From Colwellia sp. PAMC 21821 (lineage in GTDB: Bacteria > Pseudomonadota > Gammaproteobacteria > Enterobacterales > Alteromonadaceae): 64,000 nucleotides of DNA. The stretch covers positions 2,232,001 through 2,296,000 of the forward strand of contig NZ_CP014943.1 in assembly GCF_002077175.1 (NCBI RefSeq), given 5' to 3'. Shown piece after piece: positions 1-9,802 of this stretch (positions are counted from its first letter, which is position 1; each line of letters begins with the position of its first letter). The translations under genes and the position numbers were made by a program. Below the pieces are notes generated by a model. That model had not been told where the DNA came from. It made no database searches and saw only the letters and a program-made list of their open reading frames with translations.

Positions 1-2559
1 CGCCTGGAAGCTATTGAAGCAGTAAAAAAATCTGATATTTGGGGTTATCCAACCCAAGTGGTCGCCGTAGATCTAAACCTCGCGATGTTGAAACATTATG
101 GTATTAGCATCGCAACCGTTAATGGCTTACTGCAAAAACGTGCTGTTAACATCACACCAGGCTTTGTTGACGCTAATATTCGCAGATTTAATGTTAAAAC
201 CAGTGGTAACTTTCAAGATATTGACGAGCTTAACAATACAGTGGTCTTTGCTAACGAAAATGCCGTTATTCGTTTAAAAGATGTTGCGCAGGTGAGTTTT
301 TCTAACAGAGAACCTAGCTATTTAGCCTACTACGATGGCAAGGCGGTTATATTTTTGACGGTTGAGCAAAGATCGAATACCAATATATTTGCGCTTACTG
401 AAGCCATTGACACAGAAATTTCAGCGTTTAAACAGACGCTGCCAGACAGCATTAAAATAGCGACACTTTTTAAACAATCAGACGGAGTTGAAAACCGCGT
501 TAACGGCTTTTTTGATAATTTGTGGCAAGGTTTAGTGCTCGTGGGCATAATGTCGCTTATATTCCTTGGAGTACGGGAAGCTATTGTTGTTATTATTGCA
601 ATTCCCCTTTCTTTCTTAGTCGCTATTGGTTGGTTAGACTTTGCCGGCTTTGGCTTACAACAAATGTCTATTGTTGGTTTAATTATCGCTTTAGGATTAT
701 TAGTTGATAATGCCATTGTTGTTACAGAGAGTATTCATCGAGAGAAGAAAAACACCGCTAACTTGGCTGAAGCTGCTGCCTCAGGCACCAGCAAAGTGGG
801 TTGGGCTATTACCAGTGGTACAGTCACCACCATGCTAGCTTTTTTACCTATGTTGATGTTAGCGAGCGACACGGGTGATTTTGTACGCTCTATGCCAGTA
901 ACCGTTGTATTGGTGCTGCTGGCATCTTTATTGATCGCATTAACATTAACGCCATTACTCGCCAGTAAATTTTTCACTCAAAAACCCAGCAAAGTTAAAG
1001 CACTGCAACATTATGCCAATATATTTGCAGAGCGACACTATGTGCGTTGGCTAGGTCGCTTAATGACGGCAAAAATTATCATGTTAGTGATTGCCTTTAT
1101 CGCCTTATTTGCTATGGCTTCTCTCTTTGGGCAGGTAGGCGTAAGTTTATTCCCTAAAGCCGAGAAAGCCATGCTGTTAATTGACGTAGAAACGCCGGCT
1201 AATTCATCATTAGATTATACGCATGATGTTATGCACTCGATGACAGCATTTATTGAAACTCAACCCTATGTTGAAAAAATTGCACTTAACGTGGGCAACT
1301 CTAATCCTCGCATTTATTACAACGAAATCCCTAAACGTGGTGTATCAAGTTATGGTCAATTGCTGTTGGTATTAAAAGACTATGATGAAAAAGAGGTTAA
1401 TACTTTAGTTACTGACTTACGAACAGAGTTTTCAAACTGGCATCAAGCAAAAATTACGGTAAAAGAGTTTACGCAAGGCCCAGTAACAGACCAACCTATC
1501 ACTGTTAGATTGATCAGCGAGTCGTTGTCAGATCTTGAGCGTGTGGCGGGTGATTTACAAACTCAAATGTTATCAATACCAGGGATTATTAATTTAGATA
1601 ATCCTATTGGTGTAGCCAATACTGAACTAGCATTAGCGATAGATTATGATAAAGCTGCGTTGTCAGGCATTGACATAAATCAGTTAGATAATAGTATTCA
1701 AACGGCACTTTCAGGAACATTCGTTGGTCAATTTAATGATAGTAATGGTGAAAACTATCCTATTCTAGTGCGTCGACCTAAAAGTGATTTATCTAGTCTT
1801 TCCGATATCACTATTGTTAATCAACAAGGTGAGAATATTCCTTTAGGTCAATTTGTAGAGATAAAATTACAAAAAGGACGGACAGGTTTCTTCCATTATC
1901 AAAAGCTACGAATGGCAAGGGTGTCGGCGGATGCTGGCCAGGGTTATTCTGTGCAAGCAATAACTAGCGAGGTAGTCAATTACCTTGATAACTACTCATT
2001 GCCAACAGGCATGTATTACATTTTAGGTGGTGAGGAAGAGTCTAGACAAGAATCTTTTGCCGGTTTGTCGCAAATCATGCTGATAACAGCGATTGGTATT
2101 TTTGCGATTTTAGTTTTGCAATTTAAATCATTCTTGCAGCCATTAATCATTTTTACCTCGATACCTTTCGCCATGGCAGGCGCTGTTTTTGGCTTGTTTT
2201 TGACAGGCTTATCATTTTCTATGATGGCTTTTATTGGTTTAATCAGTCTATTTGGCATTGTGGTAAATAACGCCATTATTTTAATCGATACGACTAATAG
2301 AAACTTATCGACAGGGCTAGATAAAAAACAAGCAATATTAACTGCCAGTTCAACGCGCTTCACACCGATATTATTGACAACCATTACAACTATTGGTGGC
2401 TTACTACCATTAACACTTTTTGGTGGTAGCTTGTGGCAGCCTTTAGGTGTAGTTATTATTTCTGGTTTATGTATATCGGCTATCGCGAGTTTTATTATTG
2501 TGCCAATACTTACTGAACTATTTACAAAAACAGATACATCAGTAGACGTAAAAGAATAA
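1..2559 (+). CDS. RND-family efflux permease, 5' end outside window
   Basis: Inner-membrane resistance-nodulation-division permease. It would use the proton gradient to drive export together with an adaptor and an outer-membrane channel. The frame is open from base 1, so the GTG at 58 is internal and about 850 C-terminal residues are present. The first transmembrane bundle carries the typical RND segment GLLVDNAIVVTE, then a large periplasmic loop, then a second bundle with LFGIVVNNAIILIDTT. The resemblance is to hydrophobe/amphiphile exporters of the AcrB type rather than metal pumps, but the substrate cannot be read. It ends 3 bases before prsK, so the two may be cotranscribed. Any adaptor gene would lie upstream of the window. 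Confidence 0.9.
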   Translation, partial: RLEAIEAVKKSDIWGYPTQVVAVDLNLAMLKHYGISIATVNGLLQKRAVNITPGFVDANIRRFNVKTSGNFQDIDELNNTVVFANENAVIRLKDVAQVSFSNREPSYLAYYDGKAVIFLTVEQRSNTNIFALTEAIDTEISAFKQTLPDSIKIATLFKQSDGVENRVNGFFDNLWQGLVLVGIMSLIFLGVREAIVVIIAIPLSFLVAIGWLDFAGFGLQQMSIVGLIIALGLLVDNAIVVTESIHREKKNTANLAEAAASGTSKVGWAITSGTVTTMLAFLPMLMLASDTGDFVRSMPVTVVLVLLASLLIALTLTPLLASKFFTQKPSKVKALQHYANIFAERHYVRWLGRLMTAKIIMLVIAFIALFAMASLFGQVGVSLFPKAEKAMLLIDVETPANSSLDYTHDVMHSMTAFIETQPYVEKIALNVGNSNPRIYYNEIPKRGVSSYGQLLLVLKDYDEKEVNTLVTDLRTEFSNWHQAKITVKEFTQGPVTDQPITVRLISESLSDLERVAGDLQTQMLSIPGIINLDNPIGVANTELALAIDYDKAALSGIDINQLDNSIQTALSGTFVGQFNDSNGENYPILVRRPKSDLSSLSDITIVNQQGENIPLGQFVEIKLQKGRTGFFHYQKLRMARVSADAGQGYSVQAITSEVVNYLDNYSLPTGMYYILGGEEESRQESFAGLSQIMLITAIGIFAILVLQFKSFLQPLIIFTSIPFAMAGAVFGLFLTGLSFSMMAFIGLISLFGIVVNNAIILIDTTNRNLSTGLDKKQAILTASSTRFTPILLTTITTIGGLLPLTLFGGSLWQPLGVVIISGLCISAIASFIIVPILTELFTKTDTSVDVKE

Positions 2560-2562
2560 ACC

Positions 2563-4620
2563 ATGGATTTTATTGGCTTAATAGGTTTTTCTTTAGCAGT
2601 TGCAGTATATACCTTATTTGCATTACTTATTATTGCTGCCCGTAACCGAAGCTTGGTTGCTCGCGCGGTATTATTTTGTACCTTGGTAACCTTAACCAGC
2701 AATTTAATCGCTGCGCTGCAAATTAACTTTGGTTTTAGTCTGCAATGGGTAATGTTAGCAGATGGCTTTAAAGTTGCTTGTTGGTCGCTTTTAATTATTC
2801 TCTTTAATACCGAGCATCGCAATATAAAAGCGCTGGTGGGTAATTACTATGTTCGCCAGTATGTCGGTGTTTGGTCACTGCTGATGCTAGGCTGTTGGTT
2901 AGCAAGTTACTGGTTAGACTCCGCCTACGAATATATATTCCTGCTGTTTATCGTGCTTAATTTATGGATGCTGGTATTACTTGAACAACTTTATCGCAAT
3001 GCCGACCTGCAGGTGCGTTGGGCTATTTGGCCCTTAGTCGTCGCGCTTGCAAGTGTCGCTATTTTTGACTTTGTACTCTATGCACAAGCAACTATGGTCG
3101 ATGGCATTGATTTTGACTTTTGGTTTAGCCGCGGTTATTTAGCTTTATTCGTAGCACCACTTTTATTGATCAGCATTCGCCGCGTTAAAAATGGCGAAGT
3201 ACGTATATTTGTATCTCGTAACGTCGTATTTTACAGCTCAATGTTGATGATAGCAGGCGCTTACTTACTTCTTATGTCATTTACTGGCTATGTTATTAAT
3301 TATCTAGGTGGAGAGTGGGGAGACTTAGTTAGCATTGGTTTTTTAATGCTCAGTGGCATAGTACTTGTTGTTTTACTTATTACAGAATCTTTGCGCCGTA
3401 AGGTTAAAGTCTTTATTGCAAAAAACTTTTTTGCCAATAAATATGAATATCGTGATGAGTGGTTAAACCTAATTGAAAAAATTGAAACCACCAGCGGTGA
3501 AAGTCACTACCAAATGGCAACTCAAATTATGATGTCTAAAGTTGAAGCCTCTCGTGGTGCAATAGTTAAAAAGTTTTCTAATCAACATTATCAGCTCCAA
3601 TATAGCAAGGGCCTTGAGATCCATGAAGAGTTGGAAGAACACTTGTTAGACGTAGGGCAGTTTTGCCATCGTAAGGGTTGGATTGTTGATGTTAATGAAT
3701 ACGAAAGCTTTCCTTTACTCTATCCTGATTTGGCGTTAAATATTGGATTATGCCGAGCGAAACACATTCAAATTATTGTGCCAATATTTATTGGGAAAGC
3801 ATTTTACGGATTATTCTTACTTGCTGATGAAAACGAGCTCAAACGATTAAACTGGGAAGACAGAGATTTACTATTTGCCATATCTAAACAGCTAGGTAAC
3901 TTTATTTCTCTATATGAAGCTACTGATAAGTTAAGTGAGTCAAAGCAGTTTGACGCATTTAATCGTATGTCAGCTTTTTTGGTACACGATTTAAAAAATG
4001 TTCAGGCGCAATTAGCATTAATTACCGCCAATGCCGAAAAGCATCGTAATAACCCTGAATTTATTGATGATGTTTTTGAAACGGTTGAATCAGCAACTCA
4101 AAGGCTTGAAAAAGTATTATCTCAACTGAGACAAAAACAAGTTGAACAGTCCGCTCATAGCGAAACAGACTTAGCTTTAATTATTAAAAAAGTCGTCGAA
4201 CAGTGCAATTTAAGGTTGCCAGCGATTGAGTTTGAGCAACAAGGTAGTTGTGTTACTTTAATTGATAGCGAATCTTTTCAATCGGTAATACACCACTTAA
4301 TACAAAATGCACAAGAAGCAACAGCCAGCGATGGCTTGATAAAAGTGTCTATTATTGAGAAAAAACGTGCGATTAGAATAACTATTGCAGATAACGGCTG
4401 TGGCATGGATGAAGAATTTATCAAATATCGACTATTTCGCCCTTTTGATACTACCAAGGGCAATGCTGGTATGGGGATTGGGGTATTCGAAGCCAAGCAG
4501 TTTTTCGAAAACATGGCAGGTATAATTAAAGTTGCAAGTACGCCTAAGCAAGGTACAGTTTTTACTATAGATCTGCCATTAAGAAAAGCAGGCGCAATAA
4601 GCGGTCAAGATTTACTATAA
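2563..4620 (+). CDS. prsK: PrsK, XrtA/PEP-CTERM system sensor histidine kinase
   Basis: Membrane sensor kinase of the PEP-CTERM regulatory pair; it should phosphorylate PrsR, encoded 13 bases downstream. The 685 residues hold an N-terminal block of about eight hydrophobic helices (residues 1-275), a GAF-like region (about 300-450), and a kinase core. Visible motifs are the phosphoacceptor in LVHDLKN (His475), an N-box HLIQNAQEA near residue 578, DNGCGMD and GMGIGVFEA. This multi-helix plus GAF plus HATPase layout and the length fit PrsK of exosortase A loci. The ATG lies 3 bases after the RND stop. The signal it senses is unknown. Confidence 0.93.
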   Translation: MDFIGLIGFSLAVAVYTLFALLIIAARNRSLVARAVLFCTLVTLTSNLIAALQINFGFSLQWVMLADGFKVACWSLLIILFNTEHRNIKALVGNYYVRQYVGVWSLLMLGCWLASYWLDSAYEYIFLLFIVLNLWMLVLLEQLYRNADLQVRWAIWPLVVALASVAIFDFVLYAQATMVDGIDFDFWFSRGYLALFVAPLLLISIRRVKNGEVRIFVSRNVVFYSSMLMIAGAYLLLMSFTGYVINYLGGEWGDLVSIGFLMLSGIVLVVLLITESLRRKVKVFIAKNFFANKYEYRDEWLNLIEKIETTSGESHYQMATQIMMSKVEASRGAIVKKFSNQHYQLQYSKGLEIHEELEEHLLDVGQFCHRKGWIVDVNEYESFPLLYPDLALNIGLCRAKHIQIIVPIFIGKAFYGLFLLADENELKRLNWEDRDLLFAISKQLGNFISLYEATDKLSESKQFDAFNRMSAFLVHDLKNVQAQLALITANAEKHRNNPEFIDDVFETVESATQRLEKVLSQLRQKQVEQSAHSETDLALIIKKVVEQCNLRLPAIEFEQQGSCVTLIDSESFQSVIHHLIQNAQEATASDGLIKVSIIEKKRAIRITIADNGCGMDEEFIKYRLFRPFDTTKGNAGMGIGVFEAKQFFENMAGIIKVASTPKQGTVFTIDLPLRKAGAISGQDLL

Positions 4621-4633
4621 GGGTTCAATAAAT

Positions 4634-5983
4634 ATGGAAAAGCTGTTAATCGTAGATGACGATAAGGGTATCCAAAAGCAATTAAAATGGAGTTTATCTG
4701 ATTACGACGTTGCACTTGCAGGTGATCGTGAAAGTGCGGTAGCTGCTGTTCGTCGCTACGAGCCTAAAGTGATTACCTTAGATTTAGGGTTACCACCAGA
4801 CGAAGCAAATGCCTCTGAAGGGTTAGCCGCTCTGCAGGAAATATTAACGATTGCACCACATACAAAAGTGATTGTGATAACTGGTAATGATGACCGCACA
4901 AACGCGCTGGCGGCAATTGATGCTGGAGCATATGATTTTTATCAAAAACCAATTGAGACAGACGTTATAAATGTCATTGTCGCAAGAGCATTTAGTGTCG
5001 CAGCCATAGAAGAAGAAAATCGTAAAATGCGCGCTGTTACCGGCAGCGATATTGGTATTATTGGTAACAGTGAAAGTATAGAACGCCTGCGAATGATGGT
5101 AAAGCGTATTGCGCCAACGGGGATTACAGCGCTTCTATTAGGGGAAAGTGGTACAGGTAAAGAAGTAACGGCTAATGCTGTACATTTAGCTAGCGATCGA
5201 AAAAACAAACCCTTTATTGCGATAAACTGTGCATCTATTCCTGAAACATTATTAGAAAGTGAGTTATTTGGATTCGAGAAGGGCGCTTTTACCGGCGCGC
5301 ATCGTACTACCAAAGGAAAAATTGAATGTGCAGAAGGCGGCACATTGTTTCTAGATGAAATAGGCGACATGCCTTATAGCTTACAAGCTAAATTGTTACG
5401 TTTCTTACAAGAAAAAAGCATCGAACGACTTGGCGGGCGACAAGAGATTCTAGTCGACGTGAGAGTTGTCTGCGCGACGAACCAAAATTTAGAACAAATG
5501 GTAGCGGATAAAACCTTCCGTGAAGACTTATTTTACCGTGTCAGTGAAATAACCTTAAATATTCCACCATTGCGCGATCGAGACGAAGACGTGATAATCC
5601 TTTCACAGTACTTTCTACAACATTATGCTACAGAGTATAAGCGTAATGTTAAAAGCTTCTCTGAAGATGCTTTAAGCGCTATTAAAGGCCATAAGTGGCC
5701 AGGTAATATACGTGAATTACAAAACAAAGTGAAAAGTTCGGTTATTATGACCACAGGCACACAGGTAACTGCAATAGACTTAGGCTTCTTAGATCATCAA
5801 GATAAAAGCTTTGAATTGTCCTTAAATTTACGCGTAGTGCGCGAGCAAGCCGAATCAATTGCTATTCAAAAAGCCTATGCGCTATCAGAAGGTAATATGT
5901 CAAAAGCAGCTGATTTACTGGGCGTAACCAGACCTACACTTTATTCATTAATAGAAAAGTATGAATTAAAAATTAACGCATAA
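4634..5983 (+). CDS. prsR: PrsR, sigma-54-dependent response regulator of the PEP-CTERM system
   Basis: Cytoplasmic enhancer-binding protein. The receiver domain (1-125) has the acidic pocket at Asp8-10 and phosphoacceptor Asp50 in TLDLGLPP. The AAA+ domain (about 140-380) has Walker A GESGTGKE and the sigma-54 contact loop GAFTGA. A Fis-type helix-turn-helix lies at the C-terminus (NMSKAADLLGVTRPTLYSLI). Length and order match PrsR. PrsK/PrsR with RpoN are known to activate PEP-CTERM protein genes in other bacteria. In this window a good -24/-12 promoter lies at 63226, ahead of a secreted protein. An intrinsic terminator follows at 6026. Confidence 0.94.
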   Translation: MEKLLIVDDDKGIQKQLKWSLSDYDVALAGDRESAVAAVRRYEPKVITLDLGLPPDEANASEGLAALQEILTIAPHTKVIVITGNDDRTNALAAIDAGAYDFYQKPIETDVINVIVARAFSVAAIEEENRKMRAVTGSDIGIIGNSESIERLRMMVKRIAPTGITALLLGESGTGKEVTANAVHLASDRKNKPFIAINCASIPETLLESELFGFEKGAFTGAHRTTKGKIECAEGGTLFLDEIGDMPYSLQAKLLRFLQEKSIERLGGRQEILVDVRVVCATNQNLEQMVADKTFREDLFYRVSEITLNIPPLRDRDEDVIILSQYFLQHYATEYKRNVKSFSEDALSAIKGHKWPGNIRELQNKVKSSVIMTTGTQVTAIDLGFLDHQDKSFELSLNLRVVREQAESIAIQKAYALSEGNMSKAADLLGVTRPTLYSLIEKYELKINA

Positions 5984-6025
5984 ATATTAATCCGCAAACA
6001 TTAAGCTTATTTGGATCTAAAACAT

Positions 6026-6050
6026 AAAAACCGCCGTAATGGCGGTTTTT
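6026..6050 (+). terminator. Rho-independent terminator after prsR
   Basis: Stem AAAAACCGCC / GGCGGTTTTT with a 5-base loop, 42 bases after the prsR stop, ending in a T run. The flanking A run makes it usable in either direction. Confidence 0.9.
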
Positions 6051-6058
6051 GCTTTTAT

Positions 6059-7100
6059 GTAGGTCGGACTTTAGTCCGTCACCTAATAAGCGAGTGATCA
6101 ACCATATAAGCAAAAAATATTATCATGGTCTTATGTTTCGAGCGTGCATTTATGCAGTAGATGGTTAAATTTCATTTAACTTGATGGACTAAAGTCCAAC
6201 CTACAAAGGGCCTGCGGGTGATCGTATTGTAGGTCGGACTTTAGTCCGTCAACCTATAAACGAGTGATCAACCATATAAGCAAAAAATATTATCATGGTC
6301 TTATGTTTCGAGCGTACATTTATGCAGTAGACGGTTAAATTTCATTTAACTTGATGGACTTAAGTCCAACCTACAATGGGCCTGCGGGTGATCGTATTGT
6401 AGGTCGGACTTTAGTCCGTCAACCTATAAACGAGTGATCAACCATATAAGCAAAAAATATTATCATGGTCTTATGTTTCGAGCGTACATTTATGCAGTAG
6501 ACGGTTAAATTTCATTTAACTTGATGGACTTAAGTCCAACCTACAATGGGCCTGCGGGTGATCGTTTTGTAGGTCGGACTTTAGTCCGTCAACCTATAAA
6601 CGAGTGACCAACCATAGAGGTAAAAATAATATCATGGTCTTATGTTTTGAGCGTGTATTTATGCAGTAGCCGGTTAAATTTCATTTAACTTGATGGACTA
6701 AAGTCCAACCTACATGGAGCCTGTGGGTGATCGTATTGTAGGTCGGACTTTAGTCCGTCAACCTATAAACGAGTGACCAACCGTAGAGGTAAAAAATATT
6801 ATCATGGTCTTATGTTTCGATCGTGTATTTATGAAGTAGCCGGTTAAATTTCATTTAACTTGATGGACTTAAGTCCAACCTACAATGGGCCTGCGGGTGA
6901 TCGTATTGTAGGTCGGACTTTAGTCCGTCAACCTATAAACGAGTGATCAACCATAGAGGTAAAAAATAATATCATGGTCTTATGTTTTAAGCGTGTATTT
7001 ATGCAATAGACGGTTAAATTTCATTTAACTTGATGGACTTAAGTCCAACCTACAATGGGCCTGCGGGTGATCGTTTTGTAGGTCGGTATTTATGCCGTCA
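6059..7100. repeat. Tandem array of six 170-bp units built on GTAG-type REP palindromes
   Basis: The head motif GTAGGTCGGACTTTAGTCCG begins at 6059, 6229, 6399, 6569, 6738 and 6908, with a degenerate seventh at 7078: spacing 170 bases, once 169. Each unit ends with a near-inverted partner (first at 6183-6204, core GGACTAAAGTCC or GGACTTAAGTCC). A unit is therefore two facing REP-like palindromes separated by about 100 bases of conserved unique sequence, like a bacterial interspersed mosaic element amplified in tandem. Units at 6229-6568 are nearly identical; later ones drift. No RAYT transposase gene is present in the window. Open frames here are not coding. The same family recurs at 53840-54379. 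Confidence 0.93.
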
Positions 7101-7111
7101 TCTTGAAGGCT

Positions 7112-7151
7112 ATAACTTTACCTATACTGTAATCTGTGCAGGAAAAGTTAT
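7112..7151 (-). terminator. Hairpin downstream of the export operon, possible terminator
   Basis: Arms ATAACTTTACCT (7112-7123) and AGGAAAAGTTAT (7140-7151) pair with one mismatch, 15 bases past the stop of the ATPase gene. No T run follows on the minus strand, so it may be a 3'-end stabiliser rather than a strict terminator. Confidence 0.4.
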
Positions 7152-7165
7152 AACAATAGGGAATG

Positions 7166-8197
7166 CTATTTTTTGGTATTCTGATTTGTATCTGTATAGA
7201 TACGGCTTTTATGTTTCAGCATTTTATCAACATAACGGACCATTTTTATTTTTTGTTTAATATTACTTTCCAGTACTTCCTCTACTTCTCGTAATATTTC
7301 TTTAATGCTTTCTACTTTTTCTGACGAATTTACCACCACTTGGTTCGGCTCAGTGCTAGACAATTCCGCAGCATTTAACGAGCCAGTAAGCTCAACTTCC
7401 ATCTCTATTGCTACTTCATTAATAGCATCAGTATCAATGCTTTCTAGTTCTTCTAAAAAACCAAACAAAAGTAACCTGTCGACAAAAATATTTATTTTAC
7501 GGGGTACACCTAATGTTTTGTCATAGATCAGTTCAAATGCAGAATTTGAAAATAAATCGTCTTTAATACGTCCTGCCTGATGTAACCTGTGATTTATATA
7601 TTCTTTAACTTCTTCTTTTGACAACGGTTTTAAATGTGCAGAAGCGATAATGCGTTGTCGAAATTGCTCCATATTAGGCGCTTGTATAATTCCTTTAAGC
7701 TCTTCTTGTCCAAGCAAGAAACTTTGAATTAACGGTTTGTTATCCAACTGGAAGTTAGAAAGCATACGTAATTCTTCAACCGTTTCACTCGGCAAATTTT
7801 GCGCTTCATCAACAATCAGTAACGCTCTTTTTCCTTGTTGATGTAGATGAATAAGAAACTTTTCAATACCTTGTAGTAAATCTGCTTTGCTATTGCCTTC
7901 AACGGTAATACTAAACTCTGATACGACTAACTCAAGTAATTCTTGTGGGTTAAGTTTAGTGGTAACAAGCTGCGCTGCTACAATACTTTTATCCCCTAAG
8001 TTATTTAGTAAATTGCGGGCGATAGTAGTTTTTCCAGTACCTATTGGTCCTGTGACTACTATAAACCCTTCACCTTGATCTAAGCCGTATTGAAGGTAAG
8101 ACAAAGCTCTTTGGTGATGGCTTGATGCAAAAAAGAATCTTGGGTCGGGACTTAATTGGAAAGGTCTTTCTTTAAAACCATAGTAATTTTCATACAT
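7166..8197 (-). CDS. XrtA/PEP-CTERM system-associated ATPase (ExeA/GspA-like AAA)
   Basis: Cytoplasmic AAA ATPase of the general-secretion ExeA-like type, regularly found in exosortase A EPS loci; its exact job is not established. The 343 residues show Walker A GPIGTGKTT at about 50-58, Walker B ALLIVDEAQN at about 125-134, and sensor-type QFRQRI near 184. The last 60 residues, past the AAA core, are charged and less conserved. It is the last gene of the export operon, 4 bases after the outer-membrane protein reading frame, which supports cotranscription. The start MYENYYGF is the usual N-terminus for the family. Confidence 0.92.
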   Translation of the reverse strand: MYENYYGFKERPFQLSPDPRFFFASSHHQRALSYLQYGLDQGEGFIVVTGPIGTGKTTIARNLLNNLGDKSIVAAQLVTTKLNPQELLELVVSEFSITVEGNSKADLLQGIEKFLIHLHQQGKRALLIVDEAQNLPSETVEELRMLSNFQLDNKPLIQSFLLGQEELKGIIQAPNMEQFRQRIIASAHLKPLSKEEVKEYINHRLHQAGRIKDDLFSNSAFELIYDKTLGVPRKINIFVDRLLLFGFLEELESIDTDAINEVAIEMEVELTGSLNAAELSSTEPNQVVVNSSEKVESIKEILREVEEVLESNIKQKIKMVRYVDKMLKHKSRIYTDTNQNTKK

Positions 8198-8201
8198 ACT
8201 G

Positions 8202-9802
8202 CTAAAAGCCTTTGGTGATTTTGGCGCTTACGCGACCTTCTTCATAATTGAGTGTGAAATTATCAGAGCTTCTATTTAGAAAGCTCAATGCTAAATTAAA
8301 AGACAATGCGCTATTTATCGATCTATCGTAGCCTACTTGGTATCGTCGATAGCGATCTGTTCGCTCGAATTCAGTATCAATTTGTAAACTCGTTTCTGTA
8401 TAAGATACATCAAAACTCACACTTGAGCGCCCACTAACTTTCCGCTTTACATTCAAGCTTGCGCCACTTAATTGATCCTCGATACGACTGTCGAGATTCT
8501 GACGATTTTGCTGATTCGTATTAAAACTAATCGTGGTGCGAGGTAGCGCAAGTGTAGAGCTCCAGCTAAAAGTTTTATTAAGTGAATAAACGTTGTCTTC
8601 AATTAAAGTAAAAATTTGAATTGGAGATACCTGAAAGTCTTGATTATCGGGGTCAATAACCTCGCCAGGAACTATGTTAACATCATCCTTTAGTACACAA
8701 TCCTCGATAGAAGTAAGAGTAATATTAGGGCACAAATAAAACCCAGCGATGCTTGATACAAAATTATTTCGGGTAAAAGTCTGAATATCTTCAACATAGC
8801 TAATTGTGTTTGTTAAACGTCTATTTCTATGAGTTAAGTTTAGCCCATAGCTAGTGCCGTAAAAACGCTCAGAAATATTTGCTGTTAAATTAGTACGAAT
8901 AGATGGTTGCCATTGAACCGCAACATTCACATATTCTTTCTGCTCATCACCATCAAGATCTTGCTTATGACTAATGGGCTTATTATATGAAGCATCTACA
9001 CGAAGTCGTGGTGTGATTAACCCGCGTACACCTAATCCGTATGAGTTTGACTCGATTGAAGTATTTGAATTACTTAAATCCCCGCTATTATCTTCGTTAT
9101 AATAACGAACAAAGGGGTTAACTTTATAATCAGTAATTAAACCTATTATAGCTTCACTTTTACTTTGATTTCCATTCTGGTTGTTATTTTCTAACTCTTG
9201 ATAATTATGCGTTATTTCCCAGAACGTATGCCGTGCTCCAGTGCCATTTGTACTACTAAGCCTAAAAACCAAACCTTCTCTATTGCCAATATTATCTTCC
9301 GAAATAGTTTGGTTATATTCAACAGACGAATTTACAACGAAAGCACTATTGTTAATATTATACTCAATACCACCATTATATCTCTCCACTTGCACTGTGT
9401 CGGCAGACACGATATCAGCTAAGGCATTTTGACTAAGGCTCCGAGATTGATTTGAGATATTTATCCCCCGAAGAGCACAATACCATTAGGCCATAGTTGT
9501 ACCCGCAGATCACTTGTTACAGCGTGATAGTCTTTATCAAGATCATGGTCATGGCTGTAAAGTGCATAATTACTTTGCGATGAAAAATTTAGTTCCGCAT
9601 TCTGAGCTTTATAACTAGATTGTAAATTAAGCCCAGTTTGAGTTACCAAACTGGACTGTTCATTGTTTGCAGACAAACCAACATTATCTGAGTATGTTTC
9701 ATTAATAGTAATGCTGGGATCAAATTGCCAATCACCCGCAAAGGTGACGTAAGGGCAAGCTAATGCGAAAAAAACAACACTAAGTTTAATTTTCGTTACC
9801 AT
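8202..9802 (-). pseudogene. PEP-CTERM-associated outer-membrane beta-barrel protein, split by a frameshift
   Basis: Resembles the uncharacterised TIGR03016-type outer-membrane proteins of exosortase A loci: an N-terminal signal peptide (MVTKIKLSVVFFALACPYVTFAG), then many amphipathic beta strands ending in KITKGF. The N-terminal frame (start about 9802) stops right after WPNGIVLFGG. The rest continues in another frame as INISNQSRSLSQNALADI and runs to 8202. The break is at a five-base G run on the coding strand (9465-9469): one more G, or two fewer, joins the halves into one protein of about 530 residues. The start overlaps the autokinase stop by 17 bases. It may be a sequence error, a recent mutation or slippage switching. 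If broken in life, a core outer-membrane component is lost. Confidence 0.8.

Noticed and set aside
2016..2822. 268-codon open frame on the minus strand inside the RND and prsK genes.
   Set aside because: It is antisense to two well-supported genes and has a Lys/Ile/Thr-rich composition without any motif; shadow frame.
6059..7100. Direct repeats with regular spacing, considered as a CRISPR array; the 53840-54379 array likewise.
   Set aside because: The spacers are themselves repeated, units are 170 or 65 bases long, and no cas genes are near; these are REP arrays.
7030..7260. 76-codon plus-strand frame at the end of the REP array.
   Set aside because: It starts within the repeats and ends inside the antisense of the ATPase gene; no ribosome site and no similarity.
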